A program made the translations under genes and the position numbers. This document shows, piece after piece, positions 8,701 to 16,527 of a DNA stretch of 64,000 bases. Origin of the DNA: Candidatus Omnitrophota bacterium (GTDB lineage: Bacteria > Hinthialibacterota > Hinthialibacteria > OLB16); assembly GCA_020632575.1 (NCBI GenBank), contig JACKFH010000006.1:1-64000 (forward strand), written 5' to 3'. How positions within the stretch are numbered: the first letter of the stretch is position 1; every line of letters begins with the position of its first letter. A model generated the notes under the pieces. That model was not told the origin of the DNA. It saw only the letters and a list, made by a program, of their open reading frames with translations, and searched no databases.

Positions 8701-8760
8701 CGGCTCCGAGTCCTTCGGAGCCGGTCTCCGACACTTCTTTCAACTCGGAGCAATCCGAGT
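8701..8760. repeat. Two perfect hairpins downstream of the rhodanese gene
   Basis: The stem 8701-8709/8715-8723 (9 bp, loop GTCCT) is followed by 8743-8749/8754-8760 (7 bp) with a GCAA tetraloop, a stable GNRA loop in RNA. They directly precede the intrinsic terminator. They resemble the tandem hairpins at 1272-1385 and 15489-15656 in stem vocabulary (TCCGA, ACTCGGA). Confidence 0.7.
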
Positions 8761-8770
8761 CAAGTCCGCC

Positions 8771-8801
8771 GCGCCGAGTCCCACGACTCGGCGCTTTTTT
8801 T
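8771..8801 (+). terminator. Intrinsic terminator of the CBS-rhodanese unit
   Basis: A perfect 10-bp stem (8771-8780 with 8785-8794, loop CCAC) is followed at once by seven T residues. It lies 90 bases after the rhodanese stop on the coding strand, a textbook rho-independent terminator. Confidence 0.9.
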
Positions 8802-9056
8802 ATCTATCGCGCTTTTTCGAACAAATCGGCTCCTCAAAATTTCCAATTGCAAAAACATCCCTCCGCTTTTAGCCTTGGAACGGTCCATCGAACTTACGCA
8901 ACGCCGAGGGAGGGGACAATGCCGGAACTCAAATCACTTGTCTGTTTGGCGAACTCGCACAATATCTCCAAGAGAAATGGGGGATGTGGAGGTGGAGCAT
9001 TCCGGTTGATTGGGGGAATTTATTGCAATACATATAATATGTACAGAAGGAGAGCC

Positions 9057-9285
9057 ATGATCTCGGTTTCCATTTCGATTTTCGGTCAAACCTGTCCAAG
9101 TACCTGGACTATGCGGCATCTGGAGAGCCGGTCGTCCTCACGAAACGTGGGAAGGTGGTCGTGGAACTCCGCCGCCCTGAGAATTCCAAGGAGACGGCTC
9201 GAAGAAGACTCAAGAGATTGCCAAGGACGCCGAAGTCTATGACGTTGAGAGTCCGGCTATCGACGACTGGGAATCACTGGGGTGA
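9057..9285 (+). pseudogene. Frameshifted Phd/YefM-type antitoxin
   Basis: An ATG at 9057 with AGAAGGAGAG just upstream reads MISVSIS. One frame over, from about 9080, comes SNLSKYLDYAASGEPVVLTK and then RGKVVVELRRPE, the standard body of a Phd/YefM antitoxin. From about 9214 a third frame reads EIAKDAEVYDVESPAIDDWE and ends SLG with a TGA at 9283-9285, overlapping the GTG start of the VapC gene. Two single-base deletions restore one continuous 75-80 residue protein. The third-frame segment is the toxin-binding tail typical of these antitoxins. As read, the antitoxin would be truncated or scrambled while its toxin is intact. Confidence 0.7.
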
Positions 9286-9665
9286 TCGTTCTTGACACAC
9301 ATGTCTTGATCTGGCTCGCCTTGATTCCAGGGAACCTGTCCAAGACAGCATCCGCACGAATATCCGAAGAGTCGCTCGCCATATCCGCCATCACATTTCT
9401 CGAGATTGGCCATTTGCTTCGGAAAGGTCGACTGAAAATCTCGGCTACGTTAACGGAATTCGTCAACTCTCTCATCGAGACTTACGAAATCGAAGTCATC
9501 CCGCTGACTCCTGAGATCGTTGAGATCTCCATCGAGCTTTTACCCGAAGTTAATGCCGATCCCGCTGATCGAATCATCGCAGCGACCGCCCTTTTTCATA
9601 AGGCGACTCTGGTGACGAAAGACAAGAACCTACGGAAGGCGAAGGATGTGTCTACTGTCTGGTGA
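9282..9665 (+). CDS. VapC-type PIN-domain ribonuclease toxin
   Basis: The 127-residue PIN domain is complete. LDTHVLIWLA at the N-terminus carries Asp5, FLEIGHLLRKGR the conserved Glu near residue 41, DPADRIIAATAL the third acidic residue, and LVTKDKNLRKA the fourth. VapC toxins cleave tRNA or rRNA and are normally held in check by the antitoxin encoded just upstream. The GTG start overlaps the antitoxin's original stop (GTGA), the usual coupling. The antitoxin frame is broken, so the toxin is either silent, inhibited in trans, or the breaks are sequence errors. It converges with the large propeller gene; 23 bases separate their stops. Confidence 0.88.
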   Translation: MIVLDTHVLIWLALIPGNLSKTASARISEESLAISAITFLEIGHLLRKGRLKISATLTEFVNSLIETYEIEVIPLTPEIVEISIELLPEVNADPADRIIAATALFHKATLVTKDKNLRKAKDVSTVW

Positions 9666-9688
9666 CTCCGGTGCTTACCATTCTGACT

Positions 9689-11775
9689 TTATTCCTCCCT
9701 CCACCCCGGCAGCGACACCGTGGTCTGGTAATTCGAATAATTCGAGAGCGAATTCCTCTTTGGGGAATAAAGCTTGCCTTCCTTTGGGTTGTCATTCTGC
9801 GTGTAAACCCAGATCTCATAAGGATCCCAAACCACGATCTCGTCTCGGCAATCGCCAGTGAGGTCCACCACCGCGTTGCAGAGTTCGGGGTGACCATCGG
9901 CGGGGAAGGTGACTACTTTGCGGCCCCAGCCATCGAAGAGACCGCCTTGTTCGACATTGGGGGAGAGGACGAAGAACTCTTCCGATTTACCGGTCCAGTT
10001 GATCGGAAGACACATGCTGCCGTGATGGACCGGTTCGAACTCGTGGTAGATGTCCCCCTCAGAATCGTAGAGGTGAATGATCCCCTGGTTGCCCCAAAAA
10101 TTGATGGACAGCGCTTCTAAGCCAGGAAGTTCGTCTCGGAAATTAGCCACCGCCGGGTTTTGAGCATGACCGATGAAATGATGCTTGAGGATATTCCCCT
10201 TCATGTCCGCGAAGAACATGCCTTCATCGCTCGCCGCGCAGAGGAGGCGAATCTCATCCCCCATCTCCGGGTTGAAGTTGACCAGCGCCACTCCATCCGC
10301 ATGGTCTTTGACCTCGTCCTCCAAATTCCAGAGTTGAGTTCCGTCGTCGTCGTAGAGGGAATACCCGATTGAGAGTTCGTCCTTCCCATCGCCATCGATG
10401 TCGGCGGCGTAAGGGTAGTGCCCCGTGTTGCACTCGCCGGTCCATAGAAGTTCGAGATCGCTGTTGTAAATCCAGAAGTTGGAATACCGATTCTTGACCA
10501 GGATATTCGAGGCGTGTCCCTTCCCTTCAACATCGAGGAAGAAAAGGCAATCGCCCAGAATCTTAGGAAATCGGTTATAGGGTTCACGGACATTCTCCGG
10601 CGTATCGGGCATAGAAATCTTCTTGATCGTCTCTCCGGTGGCGCCTTCGGCGATTGTGAGTTGGAAGTCGCGGCAGTAAATGACCTCGTTTTTACCGTCG
10701 TTGTCGAGGTCGTGAATCTGAAACGCCACATCGGAGGTCTGATTGTCTTTCCAGGGATCCGGCATTCCGGATTGCCACAGGATGTCGCCATCGAAAGTCA
10801 TTGCGGTCATGCAACCCACCTCGCTGTTACGGTCTTTCGGGCCATGGTTGATCACCTGTCCAATCAACACATCCTTGTCCCCATCCCCGTCGAGGTCGCC
10901 AAACCGCAGATTGCGGCCAACTCCAAAACCATCCACCTTTTGGACCTTGTTGATCACTCCCTCTGTCTTGAACGTCTTCCAGAGAACCATTTTCGGATTG
11001 GCATCTTGAAGGCTCTTTTCCTCCGCGACACGCTCGGCGATTTCGGACTCGATCGCCTCCTTTGTTTCAGGTGTTGTGGTGATCCTGGCATAGTGATATT
11101 CGACAGGGAGATCGGAAGTGAGCGCGACCTTACCCTTCGGGAATGAATCATCGGTCGCCTCGATGGGACTGCCGCCATTCAACGACGCTTTGAGTTTCGG
11201 TCCGGTGCATGAGACCTTCAGTGATAATTGCTCTCCGGTCTCCCCCTCGATCACACGTTCCCCCAAAATCGTTTCGTCCGGTTTGTGAAACGCGGTCGCG
11301 TGATTCACTTTCATAAGAACCGCGCGATTCCCCTCGACTCCGAAGAAGTAATAACACCGGCTGTTCTTCACCCGGAATGCAACACCTGTCCTCCCCTTTC
11401 CCTGATGCGGAGTCATTTCGACTTCGACCATGTAATCGCTCCATGCAGGATCGCCGGTCATCACCATGGGGCGGGTATGTCTTCTCAGATTTTGGATCGA
11501 TTGAAATAAGGTCTTCTCGCCATCCTTCTCGAGAACCCGCCAGGCTCTTTGCGATTCCGGATCGGAGGTGAATGCCGCGACATACCAGTTCCCTTTGGGA
11601 CCCGCCTCGGGCAGGAAGTGGTACTCGAGGTGCGCCCCGACCACCGAGAAGAGATGGCCGGTCGGAAGATCGGAGAAATCGTCATCCAGAAGCGGCGCCT
11701 CGCCTTGGCCAATGGCTTGTGCCGACAGAAACGAAAGAAACGCCGCGAGAAAAAAATCTTCACCACTCGAGTCAT
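9689..11775 (-). CDS. Exported FG-GAP/VCBS-type propeller protein with N-terminal jelly-roll domain
   Basis: The protein of about 690 residues begins with a LamG/DUF1080-like beta-sandwich (DDDFSDLPTGHLF..., WSDYMVEVEMTPH). It continues with a propeller whose blades carry calcium-binding FG-GAP loops: FGDLDGDGDKDVLIG, IHDLDNDGKNEVIYC, AADIDGDGKDELSIG and VVDLTGDCRDEIVVW. This build is seen in PL11-like rhamnogalacturonan lyases and secreted sugar-binding proteins. The N-terminus is split. The ATG at 11775 gives MTRVVKIFF in one frame and LAAFLSFLSAQAIGQ follows in the other, making a perfect signal peptide if one base is added to the A7 run at 11750-11756. The longer open frame beginning at 11863 crosses the upstream gene's terminator and is not credible. 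Lyase activity is possible but not shown. Confidence 0.75.
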
Positions 11776-11814
11776 TAGGGCCTCCGTTCGTCCAAGTACA
11801 TTGAGATTGGCAGT

Positions 11815-11851
11815 CTAAACAAAACGCCGGTCTCTGATGAGACCGGCGTTT
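11815..11851 (-). terminator. Intrinsic terminator of the HEAT-protein gene
   Basis: A perfect 13-bp stem (11822-11834 with 11839-11851, loop TGAT on the plus strand) lies 40 bases after the stop of the minus-strand HEAT gene. On that strand it is followed by a T-rich stretch (TTTTGTTTAG counting the end of the stem). It separates the HEAT gene from the propeller gene. Confidence 0.85.
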
Positions 11852-11891
11852 CACCGTATTCATTCACACCTATTCGACGGAATCGGAGACT

Positions 11892-14006
11892 TCAATCCAA
11901 CAACTTGACCTCGTTCAGGTCGATGGGATTTCCATCCTTGTCGGCGATACGAACCACGAACTCCCAACCGCCACCCTCCTGGAGAACCTTGAGGAGTAGG
12001 GTGTTCTTGCCCTTCTTCAGGGTGACCGGAACCTTGTCGCCATCGACCTCGGCCCCGCGTGGCATATTCACCTCGAAGACCCTTTCGCCATTCACCCAGA
12101 ATTCGCAACCATCATTGGTCCCGAACATCAACTGAACTTCCATCTCCTTGGGAGCGTTTAGTTCGGTGTAAGCGTAAGCGGTCACAAACTGATTCTGATC
12201 GAAGTACTCGGACATGCTGATCCGCGCCGGGATAGCCTCGGTCGTGACATCCTTCCACTCCATTTTTTGACCGTTGAACTCGCCGCCCGATTTTAAGTCG
12301 ACCTTCTCCTCGGGGAAGTAGGCTTTGTGGAACGCCTCGCCGTTCTGGTTCGGGAAGGGTCCAATCAGATGCCACTCGTTAATGAACCCCTGACGCTTGG
12401 TGAAGATCGAACTGTCATTGCCCAACGCCTTGAACTGATCGAGAGCGACATTTTTCACCTCGCCGACATTCGGGTGGTCGATGATGTCCATGATCATCGC
12501 AACCTGCTTGTCCTTATCGCCAGCCTTGGCATAAGCCTCGGCAAGGGAAAGGTAAGTTCGAGCCGCATCCTGAGGGACGATTCCACGGTCGATGAGGTCT
12601 TTCACCTTGTCCACCGAGGTCGGATCTCCAAGGCCAGCAATCCCGGTCAGGGCTTTCCTTAGAGTCTCATCGTCATAAATGAACTCCAACGCTTGGAGAT
12701 ACATCCCGAGAGCATGCTTAGCGTCACCCTTCGCGAGCACGCGATCCGCCAGCTTCAGGTAACCCTCACGAGCCGCCTTGGCCACCGAGGGATCTTCGTT
12801 GCGAGCGTTCTCCAGAAAAACATTTTCCAGGTCCGCATCCGGGGAGTCGCCAAGAAGACCAAGAGCGGTGATCTTGGTGGCCTCATTTTCGCTGTTGATC
12901 GCGTTGCGGAGGATTTTATCGACTCCGGGAACCTCACGTTGGGCGAGGACACGTAGCAACGCGGCTTGTTCGGTTCCAGTCGCTTCCTCGTATCGCTTTT
13001 TCAACATGGAATCCACATCGCCACCCTTCCAGTTGATGATGGTTTGAGCGGCGATCTCACGAATGGCGGGGGAGGGATCGGCCATCTTCTTGCCGAACAT
13101 CCCGATGGTTTCCGGATCGTTCAGCTGGGCGATTCCGATCATCGCGCCGCAGACCACGTGCTCCAAAACGGCGCCATCCATCAACGCCTCATAAATCTTC
13201 AGGGCCTTTTTTTTGTGTCCCGCTTCCGCCTCGACATCCGCCATGCGGAGGAGAATCTCCGGAAGGCGCCGGTTGGCGCTCTCGGAGGCAATGGCCATCA
13301 GGGGCAGTTTGAACTTGGCGTCCACCGGCGTCCCTAGACGAGAGATGGCGTCGAGGGCGTCGATTTTCAACTGCGCCGGCGCGCCCTTATAGTATTCAAC
13401 AAGTTCATCCGCCGAACCCGGATCTCCCCGATGTCCAAGGGAGTCGAGGATCCGCCGTTGTTTGTCGACCGAGGCGTCCTCAAGAGCCTCGAGCAATTCC
13501 TCGGTTGCCTCATCTCCGGGGATTTCCTCCAAGCAGCGCGCGGCAGCCTCGAACAGATCATCCTCCTCGAGGCAATCCGAAATCGCGTCAACCGCTTCCT
13601 CGGTCCCAACGAAATGAAGGAGTTCAAGGGCTTCATTCTTGGCGGCGTGAGAACTGTCATTTTCGAGAACTTGGATGAGGGCCTCTTCCGCTTTCTCGGC
13701 TTCTCCCTCCGCCCCCGGGCGGCCGGCGTAATGAACGATGTGCATCATGGCGTGCTGGACATCCTTCACGACAAATTGGTCTTCGTTGTCCATTAAGCCG
13801 GCCAATGGCAACAGCGCGTCGACTCCCGCTTCAGCCGCCTTGTCGGCCGCTTCCACACGAACCTCCGAACTCGCCGATTGGACATTTTTTATGAGACTAT
13901 CAACATCGCCCGCGAAGGAGGCGACAGACAACAGCCAGCCGAAAGCGCAAGCCGTAACTCCTAGACTCACCCTCCAGCCGATCGATTTATTATGAATCCG
14001 TTTCAT
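11892..14006 (-). CDS. Exported HEAT-repeat protein with C-terminal sugar-binding-like beta-sandwich
   Basis: The 704-residue protein has a basic N-terminus and a hydrophobic segment with a cleavage-like ASFAGD at about residue 40. HEAT/PBS-type helical repeats follow from about residue 40 to 560; examples are DKAAEAGVDALLPLAGLMD, EALEDASVDKQRRILDSLG and DALDAISRLGTPVD. The last 150 residues contain WHLIGPFPNQNGEAF and VQLMFGTNDGCEFWVNGERV, a GH2-type or PA14-like sandwich common in secreted PVC-group proteins. The ATG at 14006 has AAAGGAG 12 bases upstream; the frame extending beyond it enters the end of the neighbouring gene. HEAT scaffolds bind proteins. No enzymatic motif is visible. It follows the Gfo/Idh/MocA gene and ends at a strong terminator. 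Confidence 0.8.
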   Translation of the reverse strand: MKRIHNKSIGWRVSLGVTACAFGWLLSVASFAGDVDSLIKNVQSASSEVRVEAADKAAEAGVDALLPLAGLMDNEDQFVVKDVQHAMMHIVHYAGRPGAEGEAEKAEEALIQVLENDSSHAAKNEALELLHFVGTEEAVDAISDCLEEDDLFEAAARCLEEIPGDEATEELLEALEDASVDKQRRILDSLGHRGDPGSADELVEYYKGAPAQLKIDALDAISRLGTPVDAKFKLPLMAIASESANRRLPEILLRMADVEAEAGHKKKALKIYEALMDGAVLEHVVCGAMIGIAQLNDPETIGMFGKKMADPSPAIREIAAQTIINWKGGDVDSMLKKRYEEATGTEQAALLRVLAQREVPGVDKILRNAINSENEATKITALGLLGDSPDADLENVFLENARNEDPSVAKAAREGYLKLADRVLAKGDAKHALGMYLQALEFIYDDETLRKALTGIAGLGDPTSVDKVKDLIDRGIVPQDAARTYLSLAEAYAKAGDKDKQVAMIMDIIDHPNVGEVKNVALDQFKALGNDSSIFTKRQGFINEWHLIGPFPNQNGEAFHKAYFPEEKVDLKSGGEFNGQKMEWKDVTTEAIPARISMSEYFDQNQFVTAYAYTELNAPKEMEVQLMFGTNDGCEFWVNGERVFEVNMPRGAEVDGDKVPVTLKKGKNTLLLKVLQEGGGWEFVVRIADKDGNPIDLNEVKLLD

Positions 14007-14049
14007 GGATTTTTTCTCCTTTGTGTTTTCTCGGAGCGCTTTCTCCGGT

Positions 14050-15351
14050 TCAGAGGTGGTAACTCCCGCGTCCCGGACGGGCCAGATAACGGTTGGCTTC
14101 CGGATCGTTCTTGAATTCCCGTTTGACCGGATCCCAATGGAGTTTCCGCCCGACCAGATAAGAGATGTTCCCAATAACGCACATATCGGCGACCGCGACT
14201 CCATCCTCGATCGGCATGATCGGTTGCTCGCGGGTCTTCATGCAGTTATAGAAATTCTCCTCGTGCCCGGGGCTCCGGAAAACCTGGACGCCGCCAGGAG
14301 GGGGCGAATAACGCATCGCCTTGTCCTCGGTGTCGCATCCACCATCTCCGCCATTAACCAGGAGTTGGCCTTTTGTGCCGTAGTAGGTGGCGCCGAATTC
14401 TCTACCCGATTGCGGCACACCAGGTTGAGCCCAGACCACTTTCAGGTCGGGATCTTTGAACTCGTAGGTGACCTCCATATCGATCGGGCAATCGAAGATT
14501 CCTTTCTTCGGAGGGGTCCCTGTCGCCTCGACCGTAACGGGGGCCGCGTCGCGACGGTTCAGCACCCAGAGGATGACACTAAACACATGCGCTCCGCGGT
14601 CGCGGATGTTGCCTCCGCCGTAATCCATGAACCAACGGAAAAAGAAGTGAGAACGCATCGGGTTGTAGGGAACCCAGCGTGTCGGTCCAAGCCACATTTC
14701 CCAATCGAGTTCCGGCGGAATAGGTTCATCCTTGACCCAGTCGCTCTCACGGTTGACCGAGTGCCAGCAGATCACTTCTTTGACATCACCAATCTCGCCA
14801 TTCTGGACATAGGTCGCCGCAGCATGTGCGGCAGGAGTCGAGCGTCCCTGGCTGCCGACCTGAACGATCCGCCCATACCGCTTGGCGGCGTCGACCATCG
14901 CCTTGCCCTCTTCGATCGTGTTGCACGCCGGCTTTTGGACATAGACATCGAACCCCGCCTGACAGGCGTGCACACACTGCAAACCATGCCAATGGTCCGG
15001 CGTCGCAATCACCATGGCGTCTATATCCTTACGCTCGAGGAGTCTGCGATAGTCGGTGTACTGGTCCGGGTAACGTCCCCCACGCTCGACCACCAGATCG
15101 CAAGCCTCCTTCATGTGGTTGGTGTCGACCTCGCAGATCGCCACCGAGTGATTGCGAATATGGCTACGACCCATACCGCCAACACCGATATGCCCGGTGA
15201 TAATCCGATCGTTCGCCCCGGGCCTTCCGGGCGCCGCAAGGACCTCTCGCGGGATAATCGTGGGGACAGTGATCGCCGCCCCCGCTAAGGTCGTCTTATT
15301 AAGGAACGACCGCCGGGAAATTTTCCCGTTTTGGATAAGTTTTTCCGACAT
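14050..15351 (-). CDS. Tat-exported Gfo/Idh/MocA family oxidoreductase
   Basis: The 433-residue protein starts with a twin-arginine signal (ISRRSFLNKTTLAGAA, residues 11-26). The NAD(P)-binding GVGGMG loop (56-61) and an ATPDHWHG segment (117-124) follow. The family's EKP motif is replaced by QKP (139-141), a substitution seen in exported PVC-group members. The family oxidises or reduces sugars and their derivatives using a nucleotide cofactor; in Tat-exported forms the cofactor is probably tightly bound. GGATGGAGG lies about 8 bases before the chosen ATG. The HEAT-protein gene follows 43 bases downstream on the same strand, so the two are likely cotranscribed. The substrate is unknown. Confidence 0.88.
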   Translation of the reverse strand: MSEKLIQNGKISRRSFLNKTTLAGAAITVPTIIPREVLAAPGRPGANDRIITGHIGVGGMGRSHIRNHSVAICEVDTNHMKEACDLVVERGGRYPDQYTDYRRLLERKDIDAMVIATPDHWHGLQCVHACQAGFDVYVQKPACNTIEEGKAMVDAAKRYGRIVQVGSQGRSTPAAHAAATYVQNGEIGDVKEVICWHSVNRESDWVKDEPIPPELDWEMWLGPTRWVPYNPMRSHFFFRWFMDYGGGNIRDRGAHVFSVILWVLNRRDAAPVTVEATGTPPKKGIFDCPIDMEVTYEFKDPDLKVVWAQPGVPQSGREFGATYYGTKGQLLVNGGDGGCDTEDKAMRYSPPPGGVQVFRSPGHEENFYNCMKTREQPIMPIEDGVAVADMCVIGNISYLVGRKLHWDPVKREFKNDPEANRYLARPGRGSYHL

Positions 15352-15404
15352 GGATAGGACCTCCATCCTTTGGAGTTTGGTGCTTCAAATACCTCTCGAA
15401 AACT

Positions 15405-15656
15405 CCCCTCCGTGTCATTCCGACGTCAGGAGGAATCTGTCGGGAGGTTACATTTCAAAATACTTTCTGACTCTCACTCGGCGCATTGAGTCCGTTTCAA
15501 CGGACTTCGATGTGCGTAGCCACGGAATTGATTCCGTGGCGGACTTAGTCGGTTTCTCGCGGTTGAATCAGACCGACTGATTCTTCGGCATCGATTCCAA
15601 ACCGCCACGGAATCAATTCCGTGGCTACGAATAGAGAGGCGTCTGTTAAAACAGAC
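15405..15656. repeat. Dispersed-repeat cluster with at least five hairpins
   Basis: This gap of about 340 bases has no credible gene. It holds a copy of the widespread GTCATTCC...GGAATCTG type element (15413-15440). Perfect hairpins follow at 15489-15506 (AGTCCGT stem), 15519-15540 (10 bp, loop TG), 15604-15625 (the same 10-bp stem, loop CA) and 15641-15656 (GTCTGTT stem, loop AA). A longer imperfect pair lies at 15546-15583. The two GCCACGGAAT hairpins are near-identical copies about 85 bases apart. The AGTCCGTT and GTCTGTT types recur at 40187. The layout suggests REP-like mobile palindromes. Confidence 0.7.
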
Positions 15657-15692
15657 TCTCATTCGCCCGGAGCGACACCATTTTAAACTTCC

Positions 15693-16457
15693 TCAATCAG
15701 GGCTTGCATCCTCCACCACGGCTAAAATTCCCACATAATTGAAACCGATATCCTCGCGTCCCAAGCAGGGGGCATACATCCCGGATAAGGCGCCGTCAAG
15801 GTAAAGAGCGTCCTTGCATCCGAGCCGGTCCCTGAAGTAGGAGGCGAAGGTGAACAAGTTTACAGGTTTTTGGCTGATCGCGAAAACCACCTTGCCCTCC
15901 GGGTCAACCCCCACTCCGTTACGGACATAGACGCTATCGGAGCCCTCGTTGAATTTTGGATGAATTTCGCCCTTGCGGAGTAGCAAGGGGCCCGATTGGA
16001 CCGCGAGGTCGGGGGTTGCCTCTTGAGCCTCGTACTCCGAGGTTTCCAGAATCTTCGCTTTCCCGTTGTCGATGAAAAAGACTCCATTCGGTTTCATCGA
16101 AAAGTTCCCCTTGCCCCCCTTTGATTTGTTTAATCGACGGAGGATCTCTCCGTTTTCGACATGGAGGCCAAGTGGAGTGTAATCCTCGGCGTAAATCCCG
16201 GAATTCGTGGCGAACAGGAGTTTCTTCCCGGACTCCTCCAGGAATGCTTTGAGATTCAGGAAAGTCTGGTGACGGGCTCCGTCGGGGTGTTTCCAGAACA
16301 ACTGGAGAGACCGATCGGTTAGATCGACCCAGACCGTGTCGAACCCGGTCTGCTTAAACTGGAGACTCTCGCAACGCAGTCCTTCAGCGTCGGTCCACCC
16401 AGGTGTGATCGAAAAAATGAGTAGGAGCGGGATCAAAAAAAAGTTCCTGAAACGCAC
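15693..16457 (-). CDS. Exported phosphodiester glycosidase-like protein (NAGPA/DUF2233 fold)
   Basis: The 254-residue protein has a signal peptide (MRFRNFFLIPLLLIFSITPGW). Its domain resembles the NAGPA/DUF2233 family: FATNSGIYAEDYTPLGLHVE, a PNGVFFIDNGKA segment, LAVQSGPLLLRKG, RNGVGVD and the LYLDGALSGMY motif near the C-terminus. The mammalian relative uncovers mannose-6-phosphate by removing GlcNAc from a phosphodiester; bacterial members act on wall or surface glycans but most are untested. It is transcribed divergently from the PQQ-propeller gene, with about 70 bases between the two starts, so promoters for both must lie there. I see no clear consensus boxes. The family is confident; the substrate is not. 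Confidence 0.85.
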   Translation of the reverse strand: MRFRNFFLIPLLLIFSITPGWTDAEGLRCESLQFKQTGFDTVWVDLTDRSLQLFWKHPDGARHQTFLNLKAFLEESGKKLLFATNSGIYAEDYTPLGLHVENGEILRRLNKSKGGKGNFSMKPNGVFFIDNGKAKILETSEYEAQEATPDLAVQSGPLLLRKGEIHPKFNEGSDSVYVRNGVGVDPEGKVVFAISQKPVNLFTFASYFRDRLGCKDALYLDGALSGMYAPCLGREDIGFNYVGILAVVEDASPD

Positions 16458-16527
16458 CCTTTGAGGGTATCATCTTTCGGAACGATGAGGAGATGTGAGT
16501 TCGAACCGAGCGGAGGAAGCACTTGAC

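Noticed and set aside
8919..9060. A short gene after the ATG at 8919, which has a strong GGAGGGG and begins MPELKSLVCLANS
   Set aside because: The opening resembles dual-OB-type proteins, but similarity stops after about 15 residues. An overlapping frame reading TCLFGELAQYLQEKWGMW is equally plausible. Neither can be supported; it may be a remnant next to the toxin-antitoxin locus.
9689..11775. Calling the FG-GAP propeller a rhamnogalacturonan lyase
   Set aside because: The calcium-loop blades fit PL11, but I could not place the catalytic residues and the N-terminal jelly-roll is unlike classical PL11, so only the fold is reported.
11776..11863. Extension of the FG-GAP propeller gene to an upstream start at 11863
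   Set aside because: The extension crosses the intrinsic terminator of the preceding gene and replaces a good signal peptide with unstructured Cys-rich text.
14005..15288. A 427-codon open frame antisense to the Gfo/Idh/MocA gene
   Set aside because: Its protein text is rich in Arg, His and Val with no recognisable domain, and the opposite strand encodes a clear family member with a Tat signal. It is a composition shadow.
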